A stretch of 64,000 nt of DNA from Symmetrospora coprosmae (Eukaryota; Basidiomycota; Cystobasidiomycetes; Symmetrosporaceae). Below are positions 10,223-21,158 of the stretch, piece by piece. How positions within the stretch are numbered: position 1 is the stretch's first letter; every line of letters starts with the position of its first letter. Below the pieces are notes generated by a model. That model saw only the letters and a list, made by a program, of their open reading frames with translations, searched no databases and had not been told where the DNA came from. The stretch lies in assembly GCA_008802785.1 (NCBI GenBank), contig VUYT01000001.1, forward strand, positions 744,001 through 808,000, written 5' to 3'. Position numbers and translations under genes: made by a program.

Positions 10223-11666
10223 TTACCGGTAGTAGTTGTTTGTCCCTCCAGTGTTCATTGCTCGCCTGAATGTTAGGTTCATTCTGGGACCAGCGTTCGC
10301 ACGCTTGGGCACGCTGTGCAGCCACTTTGACTGAGTCGTTCCGCGCATGACGACGCAGTCGCCTAGCAATGGCGGGCACACTTCAGCTTTGCAGATCGGG
10401 TAAGAGGAAAACCTGTGCGACCCTCCTGCAGCAGCAGAGCAAGTCGACGCACCGGACTGCAGAGCCCACTTTTCGACGGGCACTTTTTCCGTCTTGTGCT
10501 TCATCTGGAAATCGCGCGAGGAACCGAGGGAGAGGGACGCTATGCATGGAAGAGGGCCTAAGAAGCTGTGGAGAGAGTGACGGTGCGGGATGTCGTCCCT
10601 TTCAGCCTTGGCGATCTCCGAGAAGCCTGCTTGTTGCATCGCTTGAGATGCAACCTGGTGAAGTCTGCTTACCTCTCACTGCGGAAGTAACAAGTGTCAG
10701 CAGTCAGAGCACGTCCATGATCCGGGTATCGGGCAATCCGCGACCCACTCATCCGAATGCCAGCTAATGCTGTCCTTCCCGTTCTCGTACAGATTCACCA
10801 GAACAAAATTGTACCTCTTGCCGGTACGCTCCTGCATGTGCTCGAGGAGGACTTCCAGAGCCTCTGGGATCTTGCGCGGGGCAATCTTGTAGACTTTCGT
10901 GTCTGTTGCCGGGGTAGGCGAGTCATCTTTTCCGAATACAGTCGTCCAGCGTGGTGTGCGGATCGTGATCCCTCGCGTCTGGTACGTGACTCTGTACCAT
11001 GGCAGCTCGTTCAGGAGGTAGTCGTACAGCTGGCGGCCGCGGACTTTTGGAAGCGCGGTCAGGCGGGCGTGCAGGCGACTGCGGCTGAAGGGAACGACCA
11101 GACCCACTCATGCCCTTGAAGTAGAGGAGGTCCAGATCTGGGTTCTTGAGGATGACGCTCGGCTCTGCGTGCGTGAAGATGGCTGCGACGTCGAAGCTAG
11201 GTGGATTGATGCGCAGGGGCTGGGCTGTTGTGGGTCCATCGTGGCGTGGCACAACGGCCGTAGAGGGCCCCGCTACCGGCTCGGTTGCGCAGGCTAATGC
11301 GTCAAGCTCTGATATGCTGACTGAAGACGCATGGGCCTTCTCGGCATTCTCCGCATTGTCATCGTCGTCGACGTCGTCGTCCTGGATGGTGATGGCTTCT
11401 GGAGGTGCATCTAGATCTATGGGCTGGCTCGACGTGCCGGCTGCCACCGCAGCGGACCTTATCTTCTTGCCGGCGGGAGATGGCCTAGCATCGCCTGTCC
11501 GTTCCCTCTTCTTGCCCTTGCTGTCGCTGCTGTTAATGTTGTTGGTAGTCAGTGTGAGCGTCCCTTGCCGCATGTTCGATGCATCAGTAGTGTCGAGAAG
11601 GGAAACGTGACGCAGCTCAAATCGCGGGGTTCCATCATGCAGCGTCTCGAGGTCAGAGCAAGGCAT
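10223..11666 (-). CDS. AlkB-type DNA-repair dioxygenase (ALKBH2/3-like)
   Basis: Fe(II)/2-oxoglutarate dioxygenase of the class that oxidatively removes alkyl groups from DNA bases. Family blocks in order are ELPWYRVTYQTRGITIRTPR, YNFVLVNLYENG, the iron ligands SWHSDE, IASLSLGSSRDFQMKHK, and MRGTTQSKWLHSVPKR followed by RMNLTFR (third ligand and 2-oxoglutarate Arg). Introns: one near 11100-11050 (joining YFKGM to IRGRQLYDY), one near 10735-10600, and one near 10470-10385 (joining EKWALQS to AEVCPPLLGD). The roughly 190-residue N-terminal extension is acidic and Ser-rich, with KKRER/GKKIR nuclear-localisation-like patches. The start could be 11666 or the in-frame ATG at 11573 (MRQGTLTL). Confidence 0.87.
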
Positions 11667-12543
11667 CTCTGCGACACGACGCGATGCGATGCAGCCGGAG
11701 ACAGAGCAGGAGTGACTACTATCGAGTATACAATGTGCAGACCCGCCGACGTCGCCCTCTCCCTCTTTCTTCCTCTACCTCTACGCGTCGACGGTCTTGG
11801 CGGGGAAAGAGTCAGAGCGTCACCATTCCGCGACGTCGAGCAGGAGAGCCATGAGAGGAGGAGAGGAGCAGGACGGGAGGGAGGGAGGAGCAGCGGCTGC
11901 AGGAGGACACTGTACAAGACAGTAGTGGGGTGAGGGGCGTGTTGTGTACTTATTAGGATGATCGTCCGTTGCCACCTCCGTTCCCGTGTGCCGTCACCGT
12001 TGTACACACTCGCAGAGACGACGCGCTCGGACCCCCTCCTCCTGAAAAGGGGAGGAAGTGGCGAAAACGGGCGGAGAATGGTCGCGCTGATTCCGGCCAA
12101 GTCCCTCTCTTCCGTACAGGGCTCACCCACCCACACCACTCTACAGTTAGAACACTCCGAGTCCTCTCAGTAGCCTGCTCTGCTCTCTCCCCCCCTGCTT
12201 TCCTGCTTTCTGAGTGGATCCCCATCTCGCGTCTCTGCCAAGTTCTGGGTCCACACTGACATGCCCGCCCAGCCTTTGAGTGCTGGAGGACGCGAGAGAG
12301 GAGGAGGAGGAGGAGGACAGTGAGCGTCTTTGCCTTCCTGCTCTCGTGCAACAACGCGCACATCCATACACGCACAGATACTGATCACAGCACGCTCATC
12401 CACACACACACACACACACGTACATCTCTGTACTGCACACGCTCATTTGCCCGCCCAGACACCTCGACGACGGCGGGGGTTATCCGAGTCCGCGCTCGAG
12501 CAGAGGCGCAGGCTCTCCAGATCCCTTCCTCGGCTCACCCAAT
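11667..12543. promoter_or_regulatory. Long divergent promoter, AlkB gene / KRE6
   Basis: 877 bp with strong strand-biased simple sequence: CT- and GA-rich blocks, a GAG/GGA run at about 12296-12317 and a (CA)n tract at 12401-12419. Such pyrimidine-rich leaders are common before highly expressed fungal genes, which would fit the cell-wall gene to the right. No gene is supported. Confidence 0.5.
12401..12419 (+). repeat. (CA)9 microsatellite
   Basis: A perfect dinucleotide run in the leader region of the KRE6 gene. It is likely length-variable between strains. Confidence 0.9.
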
Positions 12544-15498
12544 ATGACACGCGGATCAGGATCAGCAGGACCCCAGGCGGCGTTCCTCGCATCCAACGAT
12601 CCTTCAGCGCTCAGGGACAATGACGACGCCGTCAACTTCCGGGGCGTCCAGAACGAATGGGTGGGTTTGCTTGCTACGCTGGAGCAGGCTGCTGGGCTAG
12701 GCTGGGCTGGCTGTTGGAGGAAGAGAGGCGCGCGTGGAGTGGACAGCGGCGGGCACGAAAGGGCCAGGCAATGCACTGCTGCGCATGCACGAATCGTCCG
12801 GATGCACGCAACCGTGCAAGTGCGAGCGCAACGACCCGGAGACTTTTCCGTCCGTGGCCCGCCTCCTCGTCGAGCAACCGCAACTCGCGTTGGCAAGCGC
12901 GCCTGCACGCCGGAGCCGTCGCCCTTTGCCGCAGCAGCTCGAGCAGTCCGGCCAGTTCCATGGCATACAGCTGACCATGGCGCTTGTTGCACCCCTGCCC
13001 TCGCACAGGCCCCCACGCAACTCTCCATGCACAACAGCAACTACTCGACCGCCTCGGTCCACGGGCCCCTCTCGTCCTCTACAAACCTCCTGCACCCAAA
13101 CGGCAGCGGCGGCTCGGACGACTCGCACACGTCGTCTCAGTCCATGTCAATGCTGCGCTCCGGGTCCGGCTCGCACCACGGCGGCACGCGCGCGCTCAAG
13201 GAACGGCCCAAGACGCGGTACGAGGACTTTGAGTCCGGGCAGAAGAAGCTCGTCTCGCAGAGCCACAGCCACGCATACGACATCATGCCCGACATTGATC
13301 TCCTCAACCAGATGGAGCCAGAGAAGGACGATGCGCTGCACGACCCGGGACGGAGAGCGGCGCGGTTCGGAGCTGACCGGCGGATAGGAGAGTCGCCAGA
13401 CTACAAAAAATCAATCTCAGTCGTGTCTGCAAGAGGGCTGCTCAACGCGGGCGCACTGGTTGTCATCATGCTTGCAGTGCGTCGGCGTCCCGTGGTGGAG
13501 CCGGTCGTCGAGGCGTCAGCTGATGCAGAGAGATTTCACACCTCCAGCTCGTCTCCATGTTCGGAGTGTATCCCCTCGTTGGCTGGATCGTCGAGGTCAA
13601 CGCGCCTTCCAACATGTTCAACTCGACGGGGCAGGTGCCCATCATTCAGGGGTACCGCGGCTTGATTGACGCCGACACGCCAGAGTCTGCCCTGACACGG
13701 ACCGGGTTTGACGGGGAGGCGTACCAGCTGGTATTCAGCGACGAGTTTGAGCAGGAAGGGCGCACGTTCTGGCCTGGAGATGACCCATACTGGACTGCCA
13801 TCGATTCACACTACTGTGCGTTCGCGCGTGCCCTGTTTCGCATCTCGCACTCATCCAAGCGGGGACCTGGCTGATGTGCATCCTGTTGTCCCTCCTGCGG
13901 ATTTGCAGACGGAACAAACAACTTGGAATGGTATGACCCACGAGGTGCCCGGACTGCAGGCGGCGCTCTTGAGCTCAACTTCACGCGGCAGAACCCGCGG
14001 ACCAACCACAACCTCAACTTCTCTTCTGGAATGATTCAGGTGTGTCTCACGCTCCGTCCTTGCTGCTGAAAGCCACCCTTCGATACCGCAACTTGCTAGC
14101 GGGGCGAGCCTTCTCAAGCTGAGACCATGCCATAATGTCTAACGGACAGAGCTGGAACCAGTTCTGCTTCACCGGAGGATACATTGAGGTCGCAATCAAC
14201 CTTCCCGGTCGGAGTGACGTTGTCGGCTTCTGGCGTGAGTGCCCAGTATGATCTCACGAAATGGCGCGGCGGATGCTGACAATGGTGACCCCATGTCCGA
14301 TGTGCAGCTGGAGCATGGACAATGGGCAACCTGGGACGTGCAGGGTATGGAGCGACGAACGAAGGAACGTGGCCGTACTCGTACGACGCATGCGACATTG
14401 GGACTCTTGCAAACCAGACGGACCCTGTGACGGACGGCCCTCCCGCCACAAAGTGGGCCATGTACCCAGAAACGGACGCCGGGCTCTCGTATCTGCCTGG
14501 GCAGAAGCTGTCGGCGTGTACATGCAAGGGCGAGGACCACCCTGGGCCATGGCTCGAGGACGAGGGTCGCTACCGAGGGCGGTCCGTACCGGAGCTCGAC
14601 ATTCTCGAGGCGACCGTCGAGTTGCGCAATGGCGAGTGGAGGGGGACAGTGTCGCAGTCAGCGCAGTTTGCGCCATTTGACGCAGAATACGGTATGTCCT
14701 GCCTCCGCGATCCCCCTCTTCCCCTCGCTGGGCGGCGTCGCTGATGCTGCTGTTGTGCACGCGTCTCCCAGAATGGAATGAGGTGACGCCCGCAGGGTAC
14801 GAGGTCTTCCCAGAAAACAACAACGCCCACATCAACGCATACAAGGGCGGCGTGTTCCAGCAGTGTGTCTCTGGATTGCCCGAAACGGACCAGTCGTCGT
14901 ACGAGCTGCAGAACCCGAACCAGTACCAGCTTTATGGCTTTGAGTACCAGCCAAGCGTGAGTGCTTCCCTCACTCTCTGGTGGGACCGTACCCTTGATGC
15001 TGATTAAGGCGCCCTGTCTGCCCGCGAATTGCAGATGTACGGGAATGGCGACGCCTTTGTGACTTGGACGCAAGCCAACTCTCCCACCTGGACGCTCAAG
15101 GAGGCTGGCATGCAGGCGAACCCCTTGACGAACATCAGCCAAAGGCAGATCTCGAACGAGCCGATGTAGGTCCGAGTCATGCTGACACTGCCGGACCAAT
15201 GTGCCTCGCTAACAGCCCCTAACCGACTTGCAGGTATGCGATTCTCAACTTTGGCATGTCCCCGCAGTTCGGCGCGCCAGACTTTGAGAACCTCGTCATC
15301 CCCGCCATCATGAAAGTCGACTACATCCGGATCTACCAACGTCCAGACCAGATCAACGTCGGCTGTGATCCGCCCGGCTACCCGACGACAGAGTATATCC
15401 AGAAGCACATCGAGGCCTACACAAACCCGAACCTCACGCTCTGGTCCGACTACGATCCAAAGGGGTTCCCAAAGAATCGCCTCATCGATACGTGCTAG
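12544..15498 (+). CDS. Beta-glucan synthesis-associated protein KRE6/SKN1 (GH16-like)
   Basis: A type II membrane protein of the secretory pathway needed for beta-1,6-glucan in the cell wall. The Ser/Gly-rich cytosolic N-terminus (SMLRSGSGSHHGG) is followed by one membrane span made by splicing GLLNAGALVVIMLA to LVSMFGVYPLVGWIV. The lumenal GH16-like domain has YQLVFSDEFEQEGRTFW, SGMIQSWNQFCFTGGYIE, the catalytic motif ELDILE at about 14600, and FGMSPQFGAPDFE near the end. At least seven introns are visible. Intron 1 (12661-13008) joins VQNEW to APTQLSMHNSN; it is unusually long for this window (348 nt) and open in frame, so unspliced message would still translate. Confidence 0.92.
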
Positions 15499-15950
15499 CC
15501 CCGTTGGCACTTATTCCAGCACAGACCGTTTCAGTCTCTGACAAGCAGCAACCGCCTAGAGTGTCGTTTCAGTGAATCGGGTCAGCCCCCGGCAGTCAGT
15601 CCAGCAGCATTGTAATATCTGTCGCCTGCACCTACGGTCGTGATGCATCGTCTCCAACGCAGCGAGATGCGTTTATCGTTTTCCCACTCGACCGAGAAGG
15701 CAGCTAGGCAGCTAGCCCTGGCAGCAAGACGACACAGCTTCTCATCCTTTCCTTATCCACGCGTGCATCTATCGTCTTTCTGCGCTTGGCTGTGTTGCAC
15801 TGTTGTAGCATAGGGCGCGTTTTCGAGCGCCGATTTAGCTGGGCCAAGTCGGCAGGTGAGAGGCAGTGCAAGCTTGCTTTTCGTTCATCACAGCTCTCCA
15901 GACTGCCACGGCTGCACAACACGGTGACGCTACATTCATTGCATCGGTAC
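15499..15950. other. Convergent spacer between KRE6 and SAD1
   Basis: 452 bp between two stop codons. The open frames here are shadows; nothing functional was recognised. Confidence 0.35.
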
Positions 15951-18430
15951 CTAGATGTCCATTCCGCTGTCCCCGCGTTCCCGCTTCTGCTTGAATGAGC
16001 TCTTGGCGAAGGAGCCAGGCCGGTGGTTGACCTGCATGTTGAGCACCGTCCCTTCTGCGGCCTGGTTCTTGATGCTTGCCGCTGCGCTGAGCGCCTTTGT
16101 CGTTTTTTGCCGAAAGTTGGCCGAAGTTGCATCGATGTGGAGGTTGTGCGAGGACTGGCCAGCGGGCAAGCGCCGCTCCCAGATCTGCGACGGCGAAACA
16201 CACGCTAGCGAAAATCAGTCGGCGATCGCGAGACGCGGCCGGCTACGGTCAGTCTCGCCTCTCTGGACGCACCTGGATGTACGACTCTCCGAGAAAGACC
16301 ATCTGCTTGTTGATCTCCTCGACGATGAGGTCCTGAACCTGGTACCAATCCTCCTCCTGCCCGCTCTTTGGCATCGCCCGCGTATGCACGTGCGACTTCC
16401 ACGTCGTGTCCTCGTGTGCTGTCCCTGCCGTGCTCTCGTGCGTCACGTTCGCGACGAGGTCGTACAGAGTCGTGAACAATGGGTCATCTGCGCTGGGCGT
16501 GGTGGACGCAGTCGAGGATGAAGCTGGTCGCTCGATGCATTCTGAGAGGTCAATGCCCTTGAGAGGGAAGTTGATTATGGTGGGATTCTTCTCTTCGACA
16601 AAGTTGTTGCTCGTGAACCGCTTGATGTGCAGGATGAGGAAAGGCGGCAAGCGCGTCAGCTTGTACCGGCGCAGTCTCCCCGCGGTTTCTTGGGTCGTCT
16701 CGCCGTTGAATTTGCGCAGCACCTCCGAGATGGGCACCTGCGGGATGATGTTGTTCCGATCCGTTGCATCCTGAAAGACACGCATAGGCGGGAGGTCGAT
16801 TGCGAGAAACAAGAAGGGGGATGAGGATGTCTTAATTTCTTGGCCGAGATCAAACATGGGCTTGTCGGTTTCGTCGTCATCGACAGCCTTGACCTTGATG
16901 GGCTGGTCGTCGACCCGCAGCTCTCCCTGGAAAGCAGAGTAGATGATGCCTGGCGAACACATAGTGGAGACATCAGACCGACCGATGAGCACTCGCTTCG
17001 GCGCTCCAGTTGTCATCAGAGCACCCAGGAGGCGACGGCACCTACTCGAGTTTGGCTTGCGCGTTCCTCCCAGGTCTCGATGCAGCGAGTTGAGCAGCCA
17101 GCTGAGAAACTCGAGCGGATCACCCTGCTCTGTAATCTTGAACCGCTTATTGCTCGCCGATGCGACCTCTTGCAAGAATTCGTGAGGCGAGACCTGCGAT
17201 TTGAAATTCTTTGGGTTCCACAGCTTGCGCGCCAGGGTTCCAAACCGCTTGACGAGCTCTGAGCGGTTGTCGACATCAAAGTCACCCGCTGTACCCGTCG
17301 CTGGAGGAGCGAGTGTGGATGATGACGGTGCAGGCGCGAGATTTGAGGATTTGGCTGGTCTCGAAGTACTGCCTGCAGTGACCGTAGGTTTTGAGCTTGA
17401 TGCTGACACTGAAGGCTGGGAGTGAAAGATGAAGTAATCGCGCAGGGGTGTGACGTGCAAGAGTGCTTGTATTACGACGTTCATGTAGGAGTTGGCGCGT
17501 ATGTTGTTGAGGCCGATGAAGCCGGGTCGATATGCCTGTTTCTGCAGGGTGTAGCAGGGTAGAGCGCCTGCATCGAGCTGCTTGAGCAGCTTTGGCGTGA
17601 AGGTGGGCGAGAGGAGGGAGCGGACGTCGTCTAGCGACGGGTCGTTGACTTCGTACAAGTCCGGCAGGACGTAGACCTGCTTAGGATGACAGGCGCAAAA
17701 AGCCGGAAAGTCAGCAAGCAGGAGGACGCACGTGTGCCTGGATCCGGCAAGATTGGCAGCAGGAGATCCGGCGTTGTACCTTGAGCGTCTGAAGGTTGAT
17801 GAATACGTGGTGATCCTCGTGGATCGAGTGCGCATACGCGTGCGATGACTTTCCTCTGCCCTGGTAGTATTTCCCGCAGACGAGGCAGGCATAGACGTTG
17901 ATGTTCGAGAGTGAGACGGAGCACAGACGCTCAAAGTCAAAGTCGAGCACGGTGCGGTTGATCTGCAGCGATGGCAGATGAGATGGCACATGGCAGCACC
18001 GCATCAGCCTGATCCTCCACTGTCGTCCGTGCTGCGTGCCACTCACCGTGTCGAGGTAGAGATCACCAGAGGGGGGCACGGCTTCCTGCTGCTGCTGCGC
18101 TTGAAAGTCGTACAGGCCAACCTCGTCATCGCCGTTCTCCTCCTCCTGTTGGTGCTCACTGTCAGCGTCACCACTGCCGCTGCCGTTCCCTTGCTGTGCT
18201 GCTGTTGCTGCACCATTGCTACTTGTTTCCTGCTGCAGCTTGGGCAGCTTGGCCGCCGGTCGCCCTCCTCCTCCTCGTCCTGCCGCTGCATCACCGAGCT
18301 GCTCGTCGCCGCTCCCGCTGTCCACCTTCGCCCGCTTTGCACTACTGCGCCCGTTCGCAGCAGCAGGCATGCTCCCGTTCGTGCTCCCGTTCGTGCTCGT
18401 GCTCGCCTCGCCTGACGCTGCTCCTTCCAT
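15951..18430 (-). CDS. SAD1: Tri-snRNP assembly factor SAD1/USP39 (inactive ubiquitin-protease fold)
   Basis: A spliceosomal protein of the U4/U6.U5 tri-snRNP. A low-complexity N-terminus starts MEGAASGEAST. A ZnF-UBP finger follows (CLVCGKYYQGRGKSSHAYAH), then a USP-fold domain. The USP nucleophile region reads GLNNIRANSYMNVVIQAL, with Ser where active proteases have Cys, as expected for this pseudoenzyme family. Further blocks are FLQEVASASNKRF, DPLEFLSWLLNSLH, PFLILHIKRFTSNNF and VFLGESYIQ. The last intron (about 16262-16182) joins ESYIQ to IWERRLPAGQ, restoring the family's IWERR ending, so the protein ends at 15951 rather than at an in-intron stop near 16249. Other introns separate the N-terminus, zinc finger and USP parts. 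Confidence 0.92.
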
Positions 18431-18984
18431 TGCTGAACGCGGATCCTGTCAGGTAGGTTCTCGGCGCAGTCGTGCAGGCGAAAGGGACGACGACAGGTCA
18501 AAGAGCTCAGACCGCAGCTCTTGGGTCTCCACTCTCAAAAAGGGGCACAACGCGGACACCCTTGAAATCTGCAATGCTGCGCACGTCCTACCCCAGACTG
18601 CTCTCTCTCCTCCTGATCCCTTGTCCTCTGGTGCTTCCTCCTCGTCGAGCCTCAGCTCGCGACCACGCCCAACCCACGTCCAGCTCGCGAACTTGAGCTC
18701 CACGCTCCTCCACTTCCAGCTCGGACCGCGATGACCGTCCGCTGCAAGCAGCCGGCGAAGTGCCTGCTGGCTTCCGCAAGGCCACGGCGCGTCATCGATG
18801 CTCCACTCCCGCCTGCTGGGGAGCGGCATGCAAGGGGGCCACAGCACCAACGCTTTTACGCGACCGCGTTGACAAGCCACGCGCAGGGAACCCGTCTTCA
18901 GGACACGGCAATGCCTCTTCTCGCAACAGCGAAGCATCAAAAGGTCCATTCGTTGCGCAAGTGTAGTATGACGGGTTTACATCA
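18431..18984. promoter_or_regulatory. Upstream region of SAD1 / 3' region of the homocysteine methyltransferase gene
   Basis: 554 bp between two minus-strand genes. It should hold the SAD1 promoter and the terminator of the next gene. No gene or repeat was recognised. Confidence 0.4.
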
Positions 18985-20445
18985 TCACCGCTCTTCCGCA
19001 ATCTGCTTTTGTAGAAGGGTCTGGCTTGTTCCGAGCCGGCGTGTTCGTGCAAGCTGCGACAGCTCTGCAATGTACTCCGGCGATGCCTTGCAGCACCCTC
19101 CGAGAACCAGCTTGCTCCAGATATTCATTCCGTTCGAGTGCGTCTCCTTCATCGCAGATGTCCCGAGATCCACGAGCTGCCTCGCCCACGCTTGAGCCGG
19201 TGTCCTTTGCTCTGCTAGAGACTGCTCGTTGCCCGCCTTTTCTGGCCCCACAGCCTGCCCGTCTGCATGCCACGTGCGTGTGTGAACGTCGTACGTGAGC
19301 CCGCCATCTGGGTAGAGGACCAGCCAGGGAGCCGTTTCCCCTAGGTTGGTCTCGGCCAGTGGGCTTGTGGTGGCCTCTTTCAGAGCTGTGTCATAGCCGT
19401 GCACCAGTTCCTGCAGGTACCGCAGCTTTGTGCAGTTCACGCCGAGTCCCGTGGGCCGCTCCTCTTGCCCCGGTATCGACGGAGCGAGTATCTCCCGTGC
19501 GATCTTCGCAGCAGCCAGCTCTCCGCGCTCGCCATGGTCTGCTGACCCAGGATGGCGGCCGTCGGGAAAGACAAAGGAAATCCACCAGGCGGGCCAGTGT
19601 GTTTCATCTCGCTGCGCCAGGGCGGTCCGCATCTTTGCGACGGCCTTGCGGATTGCGCGTCCTTCTTGAAGGAGCGGTACTGTTTCGAACGCGACGGTTG
19701 AAATGCTGCGCCATGTCGATGGCTCGGCGGCAAACACCATCAAGCGATCGTAGTGAAACTCGGCCAAGGCTGCCTCGATCCCTTGAGGCGTGTTGGGAGG
19801 TCCAAACGGGCTTGGGTAGACGCCGGCGTACTCTTGCCCTGGGACGCACATTGCGCCGTAGCATGACAGCGAAAGACACACGCTGGGTGCGCCGGCTGAA
19901 GGAAAGTCGGGTGAGGTGGGAGCAGCAGGCTGCACGGAAGAGTGCGCCAGCTCGACTGCACGCCGCATGAGGGTTGCGGCTACGTCGCTGGAGAAGCCAT
20001 TTTGCGCGAACTTGTCGACCGAAGTCTGGTAGCTGGGAGAGCGCAGAGACGGACGCGAATCAGATTGTCAGTTCCGGATGCCGCGCTGCCTCGTCAAGTT
20101 CGCTGAAGCAAGAGTGGCAGAAGATGCCCGTACGAACGGACGCAGACTGGCACAAGATGCCTTTTCGAACGGGACGTGTGAGACGACTCACGTACAGGTC
20201 TGGATCAGGTCCGCGCCGGCTTCCAGGAATTTCCCATGCAGAGCTTGGAGGGTGTCACAGCCTTGAGCTTTTGACAACAAGCTGGAGGACCATAGTGTAG
20301 TAGAGCTGATATCGGCCGAGAAGTCATCTTCAAGCGTTGTCCCCTGCGCTATCGTGTAAGATCAGCTGGCTGGCGTGCCGCCCGGGGACTGGGGCTGCAG
20401 GATGCGCACCATACCCCCATCCAGTATGAGGACGTCTCTCGACAT
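18985..20445 (-). CDS. Homocysteine S-methyltransferase
   Basis: Transfers a methyl group from S-adenosyl- or S-methylmethionine to homocysteine, giving methionine. The zinc ligands typical of the family are present: GVNC (about 19440) and GGCC (about 19100). The start is ATG at 20445: exon 1 MSRDVLILDGGM joins exon 2 GTTLEDDFSADISSTTLW, recreating the family's DGGMGTTLE opening. A further intron near 20190-20050 leads to YQTSVDKFAQNGF. Domain order then follows the family: VFETVP-type strand, WISFVFPDGR, LVLYPDGGLTYD. About 390 residues with no targeting signal, so cytosolic like yeast Mht1/Sam4. The promoter region is shared with the GATA factor. Confidence 0.9.
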
Positions 20446-21158
20446 GGTAGTGCTGCCCTCGTTCATGCTGGAGCTTGGGGAAGAGAAAGACATGGGTGTG
20501 CAACTCCGCTGTGCTCGTGCCGCCTTCGGTCCGGGTCACCCGGGCTGTCCGGGATCGCGAAGAGTGCCTCACATGCAGAACGCGAAGGCCGAGTAGGGCT
20601 GGGGCTGGTCCATGCAGCAGTCATGATGCATGCACGCTCACTGCTCGCTGAGCACCGTGTGCATGTCCCTGTGAATAGGGCTGGACACGGGCGGGGAGAT
20701 TATCTTACTCGCCTTCAATCAGAGCCGCGGCTTTCACGGACTCCGCTGCTCCGCTTGCTTTCAGATTTCTGTCTGATGGTCGTCAAGCCCTGCCGCACTA
20801 CTCTTGATCCGATAAGAGTACAGTCCTCAGAGGCAGGAGCAGATCATTACAGCAGCTACACGACACAACAACGCACTTTGTACATCCTCCCAGCCTGCTG
20901 CTGCTGCTGATGGTGGTATTGCAGTGGTACATTATCCAGAGCGACCGCCCACAGCGATAGTCGTTATCACCCGTCTTCATGCAGCCCTGAAGACATCCGT
21001 CGGGCAATCAGGGAGGATCAGGCTGGGCAGCAAGACGTGGAGCAGCTACACACTCCTTGGGGCGGGCAGCGCCAGTGACAGTCCCCTGGAGCTGTCGAGC
21101 TTTACTGTACCTCCGGGCCCGATAGAGAGAGCACGCGGTCGACGGTGCAACTGCAGCG
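20446..21158. promoter_or_regulatory. Divergent promoter with GATA-core sites, upstream of the GATA factor
   Basis: 713 bp between head-to-head genes. Four GATAA cores were counted: TTATCT at 20700, GATAAG at 20811, TTATCC at 20932 and TTATCA at 20964. Two of them fit WGATAR on one strand or the other. Because the gene to the right encodes a GATA-type factor, autoregulation is possible. Confidence 0.45.

Noticed and set aside
16182-16262. SAD1 ending at 16249 after SYIQVRPERRD
   Set aside because: Splicing over this intron gives ESYIQ-IWERR, the conserved family ending, so the stop at 16249 is intronic.
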